In this document: positions 11,401-18,225 of the stretch, piece by piece
Numbering within the stretch: position 1 is the stretch's first letter
Layout: each line of letters opens with the position of its first letter
Origin: Alphaproteobacteria bacterium
GTDB taxonomy: Bacteria; Myxococcota_A; UBA796; UBA2385
NCBI GenBank assembly: GCA_020632755.1
Contig: JACKEY010000005.1
Span: 496,001-560,000 of the forward strand
Reading direction: 5' to 3'
DNA: 64,000 bases
Translations under genes and position numbers: made by a program
The notes under the pieces: model-generated
What the model saw: only the letters and a program-made list of their open reading frames with translations
Told to the model about the DNA's origin: nothing
Databases searched by the model: none

Positions 11401-11661
11401 CTCGACCCGAGCGACGACGACCTGGGCGGCGACAGCGGCGGCACCGACAGCGGCGGCACCGACGGTGGTGTCGACTCCGGCGGCGACGACAGCGGGACCA
11501 CCGGCGACGACGGCGGGACCGACAGCGGGCTCGGCGCCACCCCCGGCAAGGTGCTGGGCGGCTGTGCGGGCTGCAGCGCGGCGCCCACCGGCGGCCGGGC
11601 CGCAGGTGCCCTGCTGCTGGGCTTCCTGGGCCTGTTGATCGGCATGCGTCGGCGGGACTGA
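8482..11661 (+). CDS. Giant secreted Asp-rich MopE/TSP3 repeat protein with MYXO-CTERM-like tail
   Basis: A 1059-residue exported protein. A short signal peptide (MTPSVLTLLALASPASAAD) is followed by a beta region with long Gly-rich stretches (about 85-265). Next come seven full and one partial 46-residue repeats of the putative metal-binding MopE type (...GATETWYDG[IV]DSDCDGASDYDADGDG...DCDD). About fourteen thrombospondin type-3-like units follow (DTDDDGLTDGDEVD..GTDPLD). The C-terminus is a Ser/Gly/Asp linker, then GCAGCSAAP, a hydrophobic helix and MRRRD, which matches the three-part MYXO-CTERM sorting signal. It probably sits at the cell surface and binds many calcium ions. The start was placed at 8482 because it gives the signal peptide. 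Confidence 0.88.
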   Translation: MTPSVLTLLALASPASAADLEVSGTTVTLDGTVTYDRISVTDGGIIYVTAYDGTGTTGTLALVADEIYIDSTSSIVASARGYRGITNSDGEGAGGGEGGSTVRDGGGGGGHGGAGGDGSQDGCTGTDGLGGAATADADTVGHSLGSGGGSAGTGDGDGGGRGGHGGGSIWLQAATITIEGTIVTDGQDATTYNNDGAGGGAGGGVLIIADELSCTGSIYARGGDGGVADDAGGGGGGGFVRQFYDTSGTTCAVDTTGGDGSCGADDGGAGLSATGEYDFDGDGYTSSEGDCEPTDADIGPGATETWYDGIDSDCDGASDYDADGDGDDSDAYGGGDCDDSDASIYDGATETWYDGVDSDCDGASDYDADGDGHDSDSYGGDDCDDGDASIYDGATETWYDGVDSDCDGASDYDADGDGDASDAYGGGDCDDTDASISSGATETWYDGIDSDCDGASDYDADGDGDDSDVYGGTDCDDTDASIYDGATDTWYDGVDSDCAGDSDYDADGDGDDSDAYGGGDCDDTDASIYDGATDTWYDGIDSDCDGASDYDADGDGSDSEAYGGSDCDDTDATIYDGATETWYDGVDGDCDGASDYDADGDGHDSDAWGGDDCDDTDDTIYPGADEIEADGIDQDCNGVDSGVDTDGDGLTDDDEVDLGTDPFDDDTDDDGLTDGDEVDGGTDPLDEDTDDDGLSDGDEVDLGTDPLDDDTDDDGLTDGDEVDVHDTDPLDPDTDDDGLSDGDEVDVHGTDPLADDTDLDGLTDGDEVDVYGTDPLDRDTDDGGTGDGVEVLLDGTDPLDPSDDITDTTDTDGDGLTDRDEEVLGTDPLDPDSDDDGLTDGEEAGEGGTGTDPLDGDTDDDGIGDGREVDELGTDPKDRDSDDDGLSDGEEAGTDDGSTTGAGTDPLDPDSDDDGLSDGEEVLEHGTDPLDPDSDDDRLTDGDEIERGTDPLDSDTDDGGVPDGDEVDAGTDPLDPSDDDLGGDSGGTDSGGTDGGVDSGGDDSGTTGDDGGTDSGLGATPGKVLGGCAGCSAAPTGGRAAGALLLGFLGLLIGMRRRD
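9361..10401 (+). repeat. Tandem 138-bp coding repeats (MopE-type units)
   Basis: Seven complete in-frame copies of 138 bp (9361-9498, 9499-9636, 9637-9774, 9775-9912, 9913-10050, 10051-10188, 10189-10326) and a diverged eighth to about 10401. Copies are nearly identical in the GATETWYDG and SDYDADGDG parts. They vary mainly around the SDAYGGGDCDD segment. Confidence 0.9.
10411..11421 (+). repeat. Thrombospondin type-3-like coding repeats
   Basis: About fourteen Asp-rich units, each centred on D-x-D-x-D-G-L-[ST]-D-G-[DE]-E-[VA] and G-T-D-P-L-D, in the reading frame of the giant repeat protein. Unit length varies by insertion of short loops such as EAGEGGTGTDPL. Confidence 0.88.
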
Positions 11662-11726
11662 GCCGCGCCGCCGCGTCGGCCGTGACACGCGCCGACGCGG
11701 CGTGACAAGCCGTTTCCGAGTCGGGC

Positions 11727-11755
11727 TTGAGCCGGGTTCCGCCGGCTCGTACGGT
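11727..11755 (+). promoter_or_regulatory. Possible promoter of the tandem-hairpin RNA
   Basis: TTGAGC (11727-11732), a 17-base spacer and TACGGT (11750-11755) fit a weak sigma-70 promoter. It would start RNA near 11762, just before the first hairpin. This is based on spacing and partial consensus only. Confidence 0.35.
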
Positions 11756-11761
11756 GGTGGT

Positions 11762-11957
11762 GCAAGGAGGGCAGCAACCCTCCGCCCCCTTCCCGATGGC
11801 GCGGGGCCGCCACCCTGCGGATTGGCCGCAAGGTGCCGCGTCATCGGGACCCCCTTCGGGCGAGGGGGGGCCGCCCCTCCTCGGATTGGCCGCGGAGGGC
11901 CCCCTCGCCTTTCCTACCGAACGCCCGGTCGCTTCTGCGGCCGGGCGTTCCTCTTTT
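11762..11957 (+). ncRNA. Candidate structured small RNA with tandem hairpins
   Basis: Between the repeat-protein gene and the OmpA-family gene lies about 195 bases that fold into a row of stems. They are a small hairpin (11766-11783, GGAGGG/CCCTCC), two long hairpins (11791-11849 and 11859-11909) and an intrinsic terminator (11919-11957). Both long hairpins end in the same apex CGGATTGGCCG, while the surrounding helices differ in sequence yet still pair (CCCGATG/CATCGGG against GGCGAGGGGG/CCCCCTCGCC). That points to selection on structure. A plausible promoter sits just upstream, and no convincing open reading frame fills the region. I do not recognise the family; it could be a trans-acting sRNA or a leader or trailer element. 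Strand is set by the T-tract of the terminator. Confidence 0.55.
11919..11957 (+). terminator. Intrinsic terminator
   Basis: A perfect 10-bp stem GAACGCCCGG / CCGGGCGTTC with a 12-base loop, followed by CTCTTTT. It ends the transcript carrying the tandem hairpins and shields the downstream OmpA-family gene. Confidence 0.85.
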
Positions 11958-11990
11958 CACATCAAGGGCAACTCGACGCATGACAGCCCT

Positions 11991-12019
11991 TTGACAAGTA
12001 CGGTCGCGCCTGTCAGATT
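11991..12019 (+). promoter_or_regulatory. Sigma-70-like promoter of the OmpA-family gene
   Basis: TTGACA (11991-11996), an exact 17-base spacer and CAGATT (12014-12019). It lies just after an intrinsic terminator and gives a leader of roughly 45-50 bases before the ATG at 12074. Confidence 0.55.
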
Positions 12020-12073
12020 CCTCGGCGCGCGGCCCCCCAGGACCCGCCGCACCCCATCACCGGAGCCGATCCC

Positions 12074-13873
12074 ATGCTGATCCTCTTCCTGTCCCAGGCG
12101 GCCCTGGCCCAGGATGCTGCCCCTGCCCAGCCCACCGAGCTCGACGCCCAGAACTACCAGGCTCCGATCGACTCGGAGATGACCCTGTGGACCGACGACG
12201 CTTCGCTGCGTCACGACGGCTACTTCGGGGTCCGGCTGTGGGGCAACTACGTCAAGAACCCCCTGGTCTACGAGTTCACGGACGACACCGCGACCGAGGA
12301 GGTGCTGGTCGGCGACGTGCTGCAGACCGATCTGATCGGCTTCGTCAGCTTCAAGCGCATCCGCCTCGGCCTCGACGTGCCGCTGTTCCTGATGGCCAAC
12401 GGCTCGCAGGTCAACACGGGCACCGGCCTCGGCTCGATCGGCCTCGACCTGAAGGGCACGATCCTCGACACCGACGACGCGCCCCTCGGCCTGGCCCTGG
12501 GCGGTCGCATCGATCTGCCGACCACCACCATCGACGCCCCCCTCGGCGGCGACACCCTGGGCGGCGAAGTCAGCCTGATCGTCGACAAGCGGATCGACAA
12601 CCTGCTGCTGGCCGCCAACCTCGGCAGCCGCTTCGACAAGCAGATCGCCCTCGAGAACGTCACCGTCGACGACATCTTCTTCTGGCGCGTGGGCGCCGGC
12701 TACGCGATCACCGACAACGGCGGTCTCAGCCTGGATCTGGCCGGCGACGTCAACTACTCGGCGCCGCTGTCGAACTCGGCCGGCGCCCCCATCGAAGGCC
12801 TGGTCGGCGGCTGGGGCCGCGCCGGCAACTTCGTCGGCCGCCTGGGTGTCGGCACCGGCCTGACCCGCGGCATCGGCTCGCCCGACTTCCGCACGGTCTT
12901 CTCCTTCGCCTACGAGCCGCCGACCGACAAGGACACCGACCTCGACGGCATCGTCGATCGCGACGACCGGTGCCCGACCGATCCCGAGGACAAGGACGGC
13001 TGGCAGGACGACGACGGCTGCCCCGACCCGACCACCAAGGTCATGGTCCGGTTCGTCGACGAAGACGGCTACGCCGTCGAAGGCGTCGTCAGCACGGTCA
13101 CGGGTCCCGGCCAGGAACCCGCCACCGCGGAAGGCTCCTACGAGATCGGCCTGCACGCCGGCACCTACCAGCTCCAGGCCGAAGCGGGCGGCTACGACCC
13201 GGTCGCCATGGAAGCCGTGGTGCCCTCGGCCACCCAGCACGAGCTGGTCGTCCAGATGAAGGCCCTGCCGGCCACCCTGGTCATCAACGTCAAGGACGAC
13301 GCGGGCAAGCCGCTGGACGCCCAGTGGACCGTCGGCGGCACCTTCAACGAGATCAAGGGCGGCACGACCGAGAACCAGGTCAAGCCCGGTCGGTTCGTCA
13401 TCCGCGTCCAGGCCGAGGGCTACCGCACCGTGCGTCAGCCCCTCGAGCTGGCCCCGGGCGAGCGCAAGACCCTGGACTACACGCTGCAGCCCAGCAAGAT
13501 CGTGGTCACCAAGGAGAAGATCGACCTGCGCGAGGAGGTCTACTTCGACACCGGCAAGTCCTCGATCAAGAACGAGTCCTTCAACATGCTCAAGGAAGTC
13601 GCGGGCGTGCTCAAGGACAACCCGGACATCACCAAGGTCCGGATCGAGGGCCACACGGACTCCCGTGGCGCCAGCCTGACCAACCAGAAGCTGTCCGAGG
13701 CCCGGGCCGCCGCCGTCCGCCAGTACCTCATCGACAACGGCGTCGAAGAAGGCCGGCTCTACAGCATCGGCTTCGGCGAGGACAAGCCGCTGGTGAAGGG
13801 CAACAACGAAGCCGCCTGGTCCAAGAACCGCCGGGTGGACATCTTCATCGAGGAGCGCACCGGCGGGGAGTGA
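12074..13873 (+). CDS. OmpA-family outer-membrane protein with TSP3 and carboxypeptidase-like repeats
   Basis: A 599-residue envelope protein that likely links the outer membrane to peptidoglycan. A short signal peptide (MLILFLSQAALAQD) leads into a probable beta-barrel of about 270 residues. A TSP3-like acidic element follows (DTDLDGIVDRDDRCP...DDDGCPDP, about 295-320), then two Ig/carboxypeptidase-regulatory-like beta modules (about 330-475). The C-terminus is a typical OmpA peptidoglycan-binding domain with YFDTGKSSI, the core VRIEGHTDSRG near residue 525 and NRRVDIFI at the end. GGAG lies upstream of the ATG. It has its own promoter (11991-12019), and a hairpin follows the stop, so it is probably monocistronic. 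Confidence 0.92.
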   Translation: MLILFLSQAALAQDAAPAQPTELDAQNYQAPIDSEMTLWTDDASLRHDGYFGVRLWGNYVKNPLVYEFTDDTATEEVLVGDVLQTDLIGFVSFKRIRLGLDVPLFLMANGSQVNTGTGLGSIGLDLKGTILDTDDAPLGLALGGRIDLPTTTIDAPLGGDTLGGEVSLIVDKRIDNLLLAANLGSRFDKQIALENVTVDDIFFWRVGAGYAITDNGGLSLDLAGDVNYSAPLSNSAGAPIEGLVGGWGRAGNFVGRLGVGTGLTRGIGSPDFRTVFSFAYEPPTDKDTDLDGIVDRDDRCPTDPEDKDGWQDDDGCPDPTTKVMVRFVDEDGYAVEGVVSTVTGPGQEPATAEGSYEIGLHAGTYQLQAEAGGYDPVAMEAVVPSATQHELVVQMKALPATLVINVKDDAGKPLDAQWTVGGTFNEIKGGTTENQVKPGRFVIRVQAEGYRTVRQPLELAPGERKTLDYTLQPSKIVVTKEKIDLREEVYFDTGKSSIKNESFNMLKEVAGVLKDNPDITKVRIEGHTDSRGASLTNQKLSEARAAAVRQYLIDNGVEEGRLYSIGFGEDKPLVKGNNEAAWSKNRRVDIFIEERTGGE

Positions 13874-13890
13874 GCCTCCTGGTCGTTCTC

Positions 13891-13928
13891 GGGGCGCCTC
13901 GCTTCCGCCACGGCGGACGAGGCGCCCC
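13891..13928 (+). terminator. Terminator-like hairpin after the OmpA-family gene
   Basis: A perfect 11-bp stem, GGGGCGCCTCG / CGAGGCGCCCC, with TCCGCC/GGCGGA able to pair inside it. It starts 18 bases after the stop codon. There is no T-tract, so it may terminate weakly or only protect the mRNA end. Confidence 0.5.
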
Positions 13929-13962
13929 GCCGCGTCTCCCCTCCCCCTTCGCCGGGCCCGTC

Positions 13963-14979
13963 ATGTTCCTGCTCCCCTTGCTCGCGGCCTGCCAGCCGGC
14001 TGCGGTCGCGCCAGTGTCCCCGCCCTATGCCCTGGGGGCCGTCGAGGAGCTGCCCGTTGCGGACGCGGTCGCTGCGGCCGATCTGGACGGTGACGGCGTC
14101 GACGAGGTGATCTGGGTCCGCGAGGGCGTGGCGCGCTGGAGCGGCGGCGAGCAGGATCTGGGCGGCCGAGTGCAGGTGGTCGACCGAGGCGATGTCGACG
14201 GCGACGGGCGCGAAGAGGCGCTGATCGCCACGGGCGTGGGACGAGGCGTGCGCGACGTGCCGGCGCGGCTGTGGGCGATCGGAGCCGACGGCGGTCGGGT
14301 GCTCTGGGAGCAGTCCGGAGCGAGGCCCCAGGTGGTGGATCTGCACGTGGTGCCGCAGACCGGGGGCGATCGGCTGTTCCTGGTGGCCTTCGAGGACGAG
14401 CGCATGGTCGCCGGAGGCTGGGTCCAGGACGGAGCGCTGGACGTGGTGGAGCGCACGAACCTCTCGCTCGCCATGGTGCCGCTCCAGGACGGGGTGATAG
14501 TCAGCCGGCTGTACGGCGACGAGCCCAAGACGCCCGGAGACGCCGTGTTCGTCGGGTCCGACGGCACACGGCGGACGCTGCCCACCCACCGCGGCGTGCG
14601 GGCCGCGGAAGCACTCGACGTGGACGGCGACGGCCGACCGGAGCTGTTCCTGGCCGACGGCTGGCACCACGCCTACGGTGAGCACGCCGACCCCACGGTG
14701 GTGATGGTGCCGGGCGATCCAGCGCTTCCCGCCCGGACGGTGGCCCGCCTGGACGGCAGCTACGCCGTGATGGCGATCGATGCCCTGCCGGACGGCGCGC
14801 TGCTGCTGCGGGGCAGCCGACAGGTGGCGATCCTGCAGCGGGACGCCCTCGGCTGGGCGGTGCTACCGCTCGTCGACGCCAGCGAGACGGACCAGGCCGT
14901 GTTCGCGAAGCTGGCGGAAGGACCGGCGGTCCTGGTGAGCGGCACCCCAGCCCGCCAGGTCCGGCTGCAGCACCGGTGA
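13963..14979 (+). CDS. Lipoprotein with FG-GAP/VCBS-type repeats
   Basis: A 338-residue lipoprotein: MFLLPLLAACQ gives a lipobox (LAAC) at the very N-terminus. The body has recurring calcium-loop motifs of the FG-GAP/VCBS type (DLDGDGVDEVIW near 32, DVDGDGREEALIA near 70, DVDGDGRPELFLAD near 220), which suggests an integrin-like beta-propeller exposed at the envelope. Its stop overlaps a GTG of the next gene in GTGA, so the two are probably translated together. It is the first of three coupled envelope genes (13963-18133). The specific role is unknown. Confidence 0.8.
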   Translation: MFLLPLLAACQPAAVAPVSPPYALGAVEELPVADAVAAADLDGDGVDEVIWVREGVARWSGGEQDLGGRVQVVDRGDVDGDGREEALIATGVGRGVRDVPARLWAIGADGGRVLWEQSGARPQVVDLHVVPQTGGDRLFLVAFEDERMVAGGWVQDGALDVVERTNLSLAMVPLQDGVIVSRLYGDEPKTPGDAVFVGSDGTRRTLPTHRGVRAAEALDVDGDGRPELFLADGWHHAYGEHADPTVVMVPGDPALPARTVARLDGSYAVMAIDALPDGALLLRGSRQVAILQRDALGWAVLPLVDASETDQAVFAKLAEGPAVLVSGTPARQVRLQHR

Positions 14980-17066
14980 GCTCCCGCGCTCGCCTCCCGG
15001 TCGCCCCACCGACGAGCCCCCGCTATGTTCCGGGGGTGCGCACCTCCCCGACCTGCCTGGCCGTCCTGACGGGCCTCTCCTGCCTGATCGGCCTGCTCCT
15101 CCCCCTGTCCGCGGGGGCCGACGATCGCGTCCGCGGGCCGCGCCACGACACGATCCCCCTGTACAAGGCGTGGCCGGGCGGCGACAAGCTCTACGTCGAG
15201 GTCGATCTGGGCGACGGGCAGCCCCGACTGATGCTGCTGGACAGCGGTGCGGGCGTGACGCTGGTCTCGCCCGAGGTGGCGGACGCGCTGGGGCTGCAGC
15301 GCAGCGTGGACACCGAGACCTTCCTGCAGGTCAGCGGCACCCTCGAAGCGCGCAAGGCCGTCGTGCCCGAGGTGCGCGTGGGCGGCTTCCGGGTGCCCAA
15401 CGTGGTGGTCGCGGTCCCGGAGCAGCCGGTGCACGACACGGCCGGCCTGGTGCCGACCGCAGGCCTGCTGGGCAACAACGTGCTGAGCGGGTTCCACGTC
15501 GTGGTCGACTACCCGGCCAACCGGCTCGAGCTGCACCGCAAGGGCACGCGGTCGCCCCCCGAGGGTGCGGCACCGCTCTACTTCGACGGCCAGCACGCGA
15601 TGACGGGGGCGATCCTGCACGCCGACGGTCCGGATGGCCCCGTGGCCGAGCAGGTCCTGGTCGACGTGGACACGGGCGCCCGGGATGTGTGGCTGTTCGG
15701 CGAGGTGGGCGGCGAGCTGGCGGCGCTGGCGACCGAGGGCCTCGCGCCGGTGGTCGGGGTGTCGTCGAGCGAGGGCATGCCCCTGCACACCCTGCTGCGC
15801 ACCACGCGACGGGTGCCGCTCCGGGCGGTCGAGGTGGGCGGCGTCACGGTGGAGCGTGCCCTCGACGCGACCTGGACCGAGTACCAGCCGGGGTCCATGG
15901 CGCTGGCGGTGAGCACCCCCGGGCTGATCGGGCACGACGTGCTCGACGGCTACCGGGCCGTGCTCGACTACCCCGCGCAGCGCTTCGCCCTGCTGCCCCC
16001 TCGCCGCACGCGCCCCGAGCGCGACGCCCATCGCTGGTACCTGCGGCAGCTGCGCCACGGTTCCTCCCCGGACAAGCTGGTGCGCATCGCCGAGCTGCGG
16101 CTGTGGCAGGGCGACGACGAAGGCGCGCGCAGAGACCTCGAGCGCCACCACGCCCGTCACCCCGCCGAGCCCGAAGGTGCGGTGCTGCTGGCTCGCCTGG
16201 ACCGGCTGGACGGCGACCTCGACGGCGCCTTGGCCGTGCTCGCCGACGTGCCGGCGGCTGGCCTGGTCGAGCGGGGCGAAGCCGCTGCGGTGGTCAACAG
16301 CCGCGCGATGCGCGGCGATGTCGCCGGGGCGCTGGCCCTGGGTGAAGCCGCGACCGCCGAGGCCCCGGAGGAACCCCACGCCTGGATCGCCCTGTCGGAC
16401 GCCCGGCGCTGGGCCGGGGATCTGACGGGCGCGCGCGACGCCCTGCTCCAGGCCAACCGCCTGGCGGAGAGCCCGGACGGCAACCTGCTGCGCCGCGCGT
16501 GGCTGGCCACCCTCGAGGGCGACGACCTGGGCGCCCTCACCCACCTGAGCCGGGGGCTGGAGCTCGATCCCAGCGGCACCCTGGTGCCGTGGTTCTACAG
16601 CCGGGTCGCGGTGCACACCGGGCGTCCGGAGCTGGCGATCGCCGACCTGGATGCCGCGGCGGCGCGCCTGCACCCCGGTCAGGGCTCGCTCGACTTCATG
16701 GCGGCCGCGTGGCACCAGCTCGGCCATCAGGAACGGGCCGAGGCCCTGGCGAAGCAGGGCGAGGATCGCGACTGCACCCAGGTCGAGGACCCCTCGCGCC
16801 AGGCCAACTGCCGCGCCTGGTATCGGGGCGTCGTCGGCGTCGATCTCGACCGGGCCCTGGCCGAGATCGAGGAGGCGATGCAGGGGAAGCCGGACAGCTC
16901 CGAGTTCCTGGACACCTACGGCGTCGTGCTCGAGGCGCGAGGCGACCTGCCGGGCGCTGCGGAGGCCGCCCGCCGCGCCGTCGCGCTGAATCCGGACGAT
17001 GTGTACCTGCTCTGGCAGGCCGATCGACTGGCGCGCGCCGCGGGCGAAGCTAGACGCGAGCCATGA
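14976..17066 (+). CDS. Exported protein with two retropepsin-like domains and TPR repeats
   Basis: A protein of up to 696 residues. After an n-region and signal segment (LTGLSCLIGLLLPLSAGA) there are two related aspartic-protease-like units. The first carries MLLDSGAGVTLVS (about 84-96) and GLLGNNVLSGFHVVVDYP; the second carries VLVDVDTGARDVWLF (about 228-242) and GLIGHDVLDGYRAVLDYP. Each thus has its own D-[ST]-G motif and flap-side glycine signature. The C-terminal half (about 350-696) is helical, with TPR-like repeats. I used the GTG at 14976 because it overlaps the previous stop; a GTG at 15036 would give a more compact signal peptide. The stop overlaps the next start in ATGA. Likely a periplasmic or surface peptidase or scaffold. 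Confidence 0.8.
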   Translation: MSSRARLPVAPPTSPRYVPGVRTSPTCLAVLTGLSCLIGLLLPLSAGADDRVRGPRHDTIPLYKAWPGGDKLYVEVDLGDGQPRLMLLDSGAGVTLVSPEVADALGLQRSVDTETFLQVSGTLEARKAVVPEVRVGGFRVPNVVVAVPEQPVHDTAGLVPTAGLLGNNVLSGFHVVVDYPANRLELHRKGTRSPPEGAAPLYFDGQHAMTGAILHADGPDGPVAEQVLVDVDTGARDVWLFGEVGGELAALATEGLAPVVGVSSSEGMPLHTLLRTTRRVPLRAVEVGGVTVERALDATWTEYQPGSMALAVSTPGLIGHDVLDGYRAVLDYPAQRFALLPPRRTRPERDAHRWYLRQLRHGSSPDKLVRIAELRLWQGDDEGARRDLERHHARHPAEPEGAVLLARLDRLDGDLDGALAVLADVPAAGLVERGEAAAVVNSRAMRGDVAGALALGEAATAEAPEEPHAWIALSDARRWAGDLTGARDALLQANRLAESPDGNLLRRAWLATLEGDDLGALTHLSRGLELDPSGTLVPWFYSRVAVHTGRPELAIADLDAAAARLHPGQGSLDFMAAAWHQLGHQERAEALAKQGEDRDCTQVEDPSRQANCRAWYRGVVGVDLDRALAEIEEAMQGKPDSSEFLDTYGVVLEARGDLPGAAEAARRAVALNPDDVYLLWQADRLARAAGEARREP

Positions 17067-18133
17067 TCACCCTCCTCGCTCTGTTGTGGGGCTGCCAGGC
17101 CGGCAGCACCGTGCTCGACTCCGGCGCCGTCGGTACCGACGATGGGGCCACCGACGCTGGCTCCACCGACGATGGCTCGACCGACGATGGCTCCACCGAC
17201 GATGGGGGGACCGACGGTTCGACCTCGGACGGTGGGGTGGACAGCGGTGACACGACCGACGGTGGGACCGACGACGGCGGCGCCGACGACGGCGGCACCG
17301 ACAGTGGCGGCAGCGACGGCGGCGGCGACACGGGCGACACGACACCCGATCCGCCTCCCGACCTGCGCGAGCTGGGCCCCTACAGCGTCAGCACCCGCGA
17401 CGGCAGCACCGCGGTGAGCGGCTGCGACATGGCCTGGACCCGCTACGACCCCGCCGGCGTCGCGTCGCCGCCGACCGTGCTGCTGGGCCATGGCTTCGTC
17501 CGCAACCGCGGCGTGCTGGCCGACGTGGCCGAGCACTTCTCGTCCTGGGGCCTGCAGGTCTACGCCGTGGACTTCTGCCACAGCTCGATCTGGGACACGG
17601 ACCACACGGCGAACGGGGAAGAGCTGGCGGCCGTCGCAGCCAGCCTGGGCATCGGCGCGCCGCTCTACGCCGGTCACAGCGCTGGGGGGCTGGCCGCGCT
17701 GGTGGCGGCGTCCGAAGACGCGGGTGCGGCCGGCGTGGTCGGGCTCGATCCGGTGGATGCCTTCGACGAGGGCATCACCGCGTCGGGGCTGGTGCGGTCG
17801 CCGGCCTACGCCATCGTCGGCGAGCCCTCGACCTGCAACAGCAGCAGCAACGGCGTGGCGATGTACGGCGGTGTGCCGCGGCACACGGTGCTCCGTGCGA
17901 CCGAGGCCGACCACTGCGACTTCGAAGGACCGACCGACTGGGTCTGCACCATCGCCTGCACCGGCCGCAACGACCTGTTCACGGACGAGGAGATCAGCGC
18001 CACGGTCCGCGGCCTGGCCACCGCAGCCCTGCTGGACCTGTCGGGGGTCGATGCCCGTGCCGACGCCTGGTGGGAGCCGGGGGGCGAGTGGTACGACCTC
18101 CTCCTCGACGACGGTGCGATCTCGGTCCCCTGA
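17063..18133 (+). CDS. Lipoprotein alpha/beta hydrolase (chlorophyllase/PET-hydrolase-like)
   Basis: A 356-residue lipoprotein. MITLLALLWGCQ supplies the lipobox, followed by a long Ser/Gly/Asp/Thr linker (about 15-95, repeats of STDDG). The catalytic domain shows VLLGHGF (oxyanion side), the nucleophile elbow AGHSAGGLAAL with Ser near residue 211, an Asp candidate in VVGLDPVDAF, and a His candidate in TEADHCDFE. This fits the secreted esterase group that contains chlorophyllase-like and PET-hydrolase-like enzymes; the true substrate is unknown. Several Cys residues in the C-terminal part suggest disulfides. Its ATG overlaps the preceding stop (ATGA), placing it last in the three-gene coupled set. 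Confidence 0.82.
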   Translation: MITLLALLWGCQAGSTVLDSGAVGTDDGATDAGSTDDGSTDDGSTDDGGTDGSTSDGGVDSGDTTDGGTDDGGADDGGTDSGGSDGGGDTGDTTPDPPPDLRELGPYSVSTRDGSTAVSGCDMAWTRYDPAGVASPPTVLLGHGFVRNRGVLADVAEHFSSWGLQVYAVDFCHSSIWDTDHTANGEELAAVAASLGIGAPLYAGHSAGGLAALVAASEDAGAAGVVGLDPVDAFDEGITASGLVRSPAYAIVGEPSTCNSSSNGVAMYGGVPRHTVLRATEADHCDFEGPTDWVCTIACTGRNDLFTDEEISATVRGLATAALLDLSGVDARADAWWEPGGEWYDLLLDDGAISVP

Positions 18134-18225
18134 GCACGGGACGGGAGCAGCTGGGTGAAGGGTCCGCGACGTGTTCTCCGTCCGGGTCCCCGATCCGGTA
18201 GCCTGCCCTCCTCCCCGAGGTCCCG

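Noticed and set aside
8104..11844. A very long open frame (over 1200 codons, Val/Ala/Gly-rich) on the minus strand opposite the Asp-rich repeat gene
   Set aside because: It is the antisense of GAC-rich repeats (GTC/GCC codons). It has no signal peptide or domain, and the + strand frame has a signal peptide, known repeats and a sorting tail.
11762..11957. SRP RNA, tmRNA, 6S RNA or c-di-GMP riboswitch
   Set aside because: The diagnostic sequences (for example the GGAAG-type SRP loop, the tmRNA tag region or the GEMM core) are absent. The element is kept as an unassigned RNA candidate.
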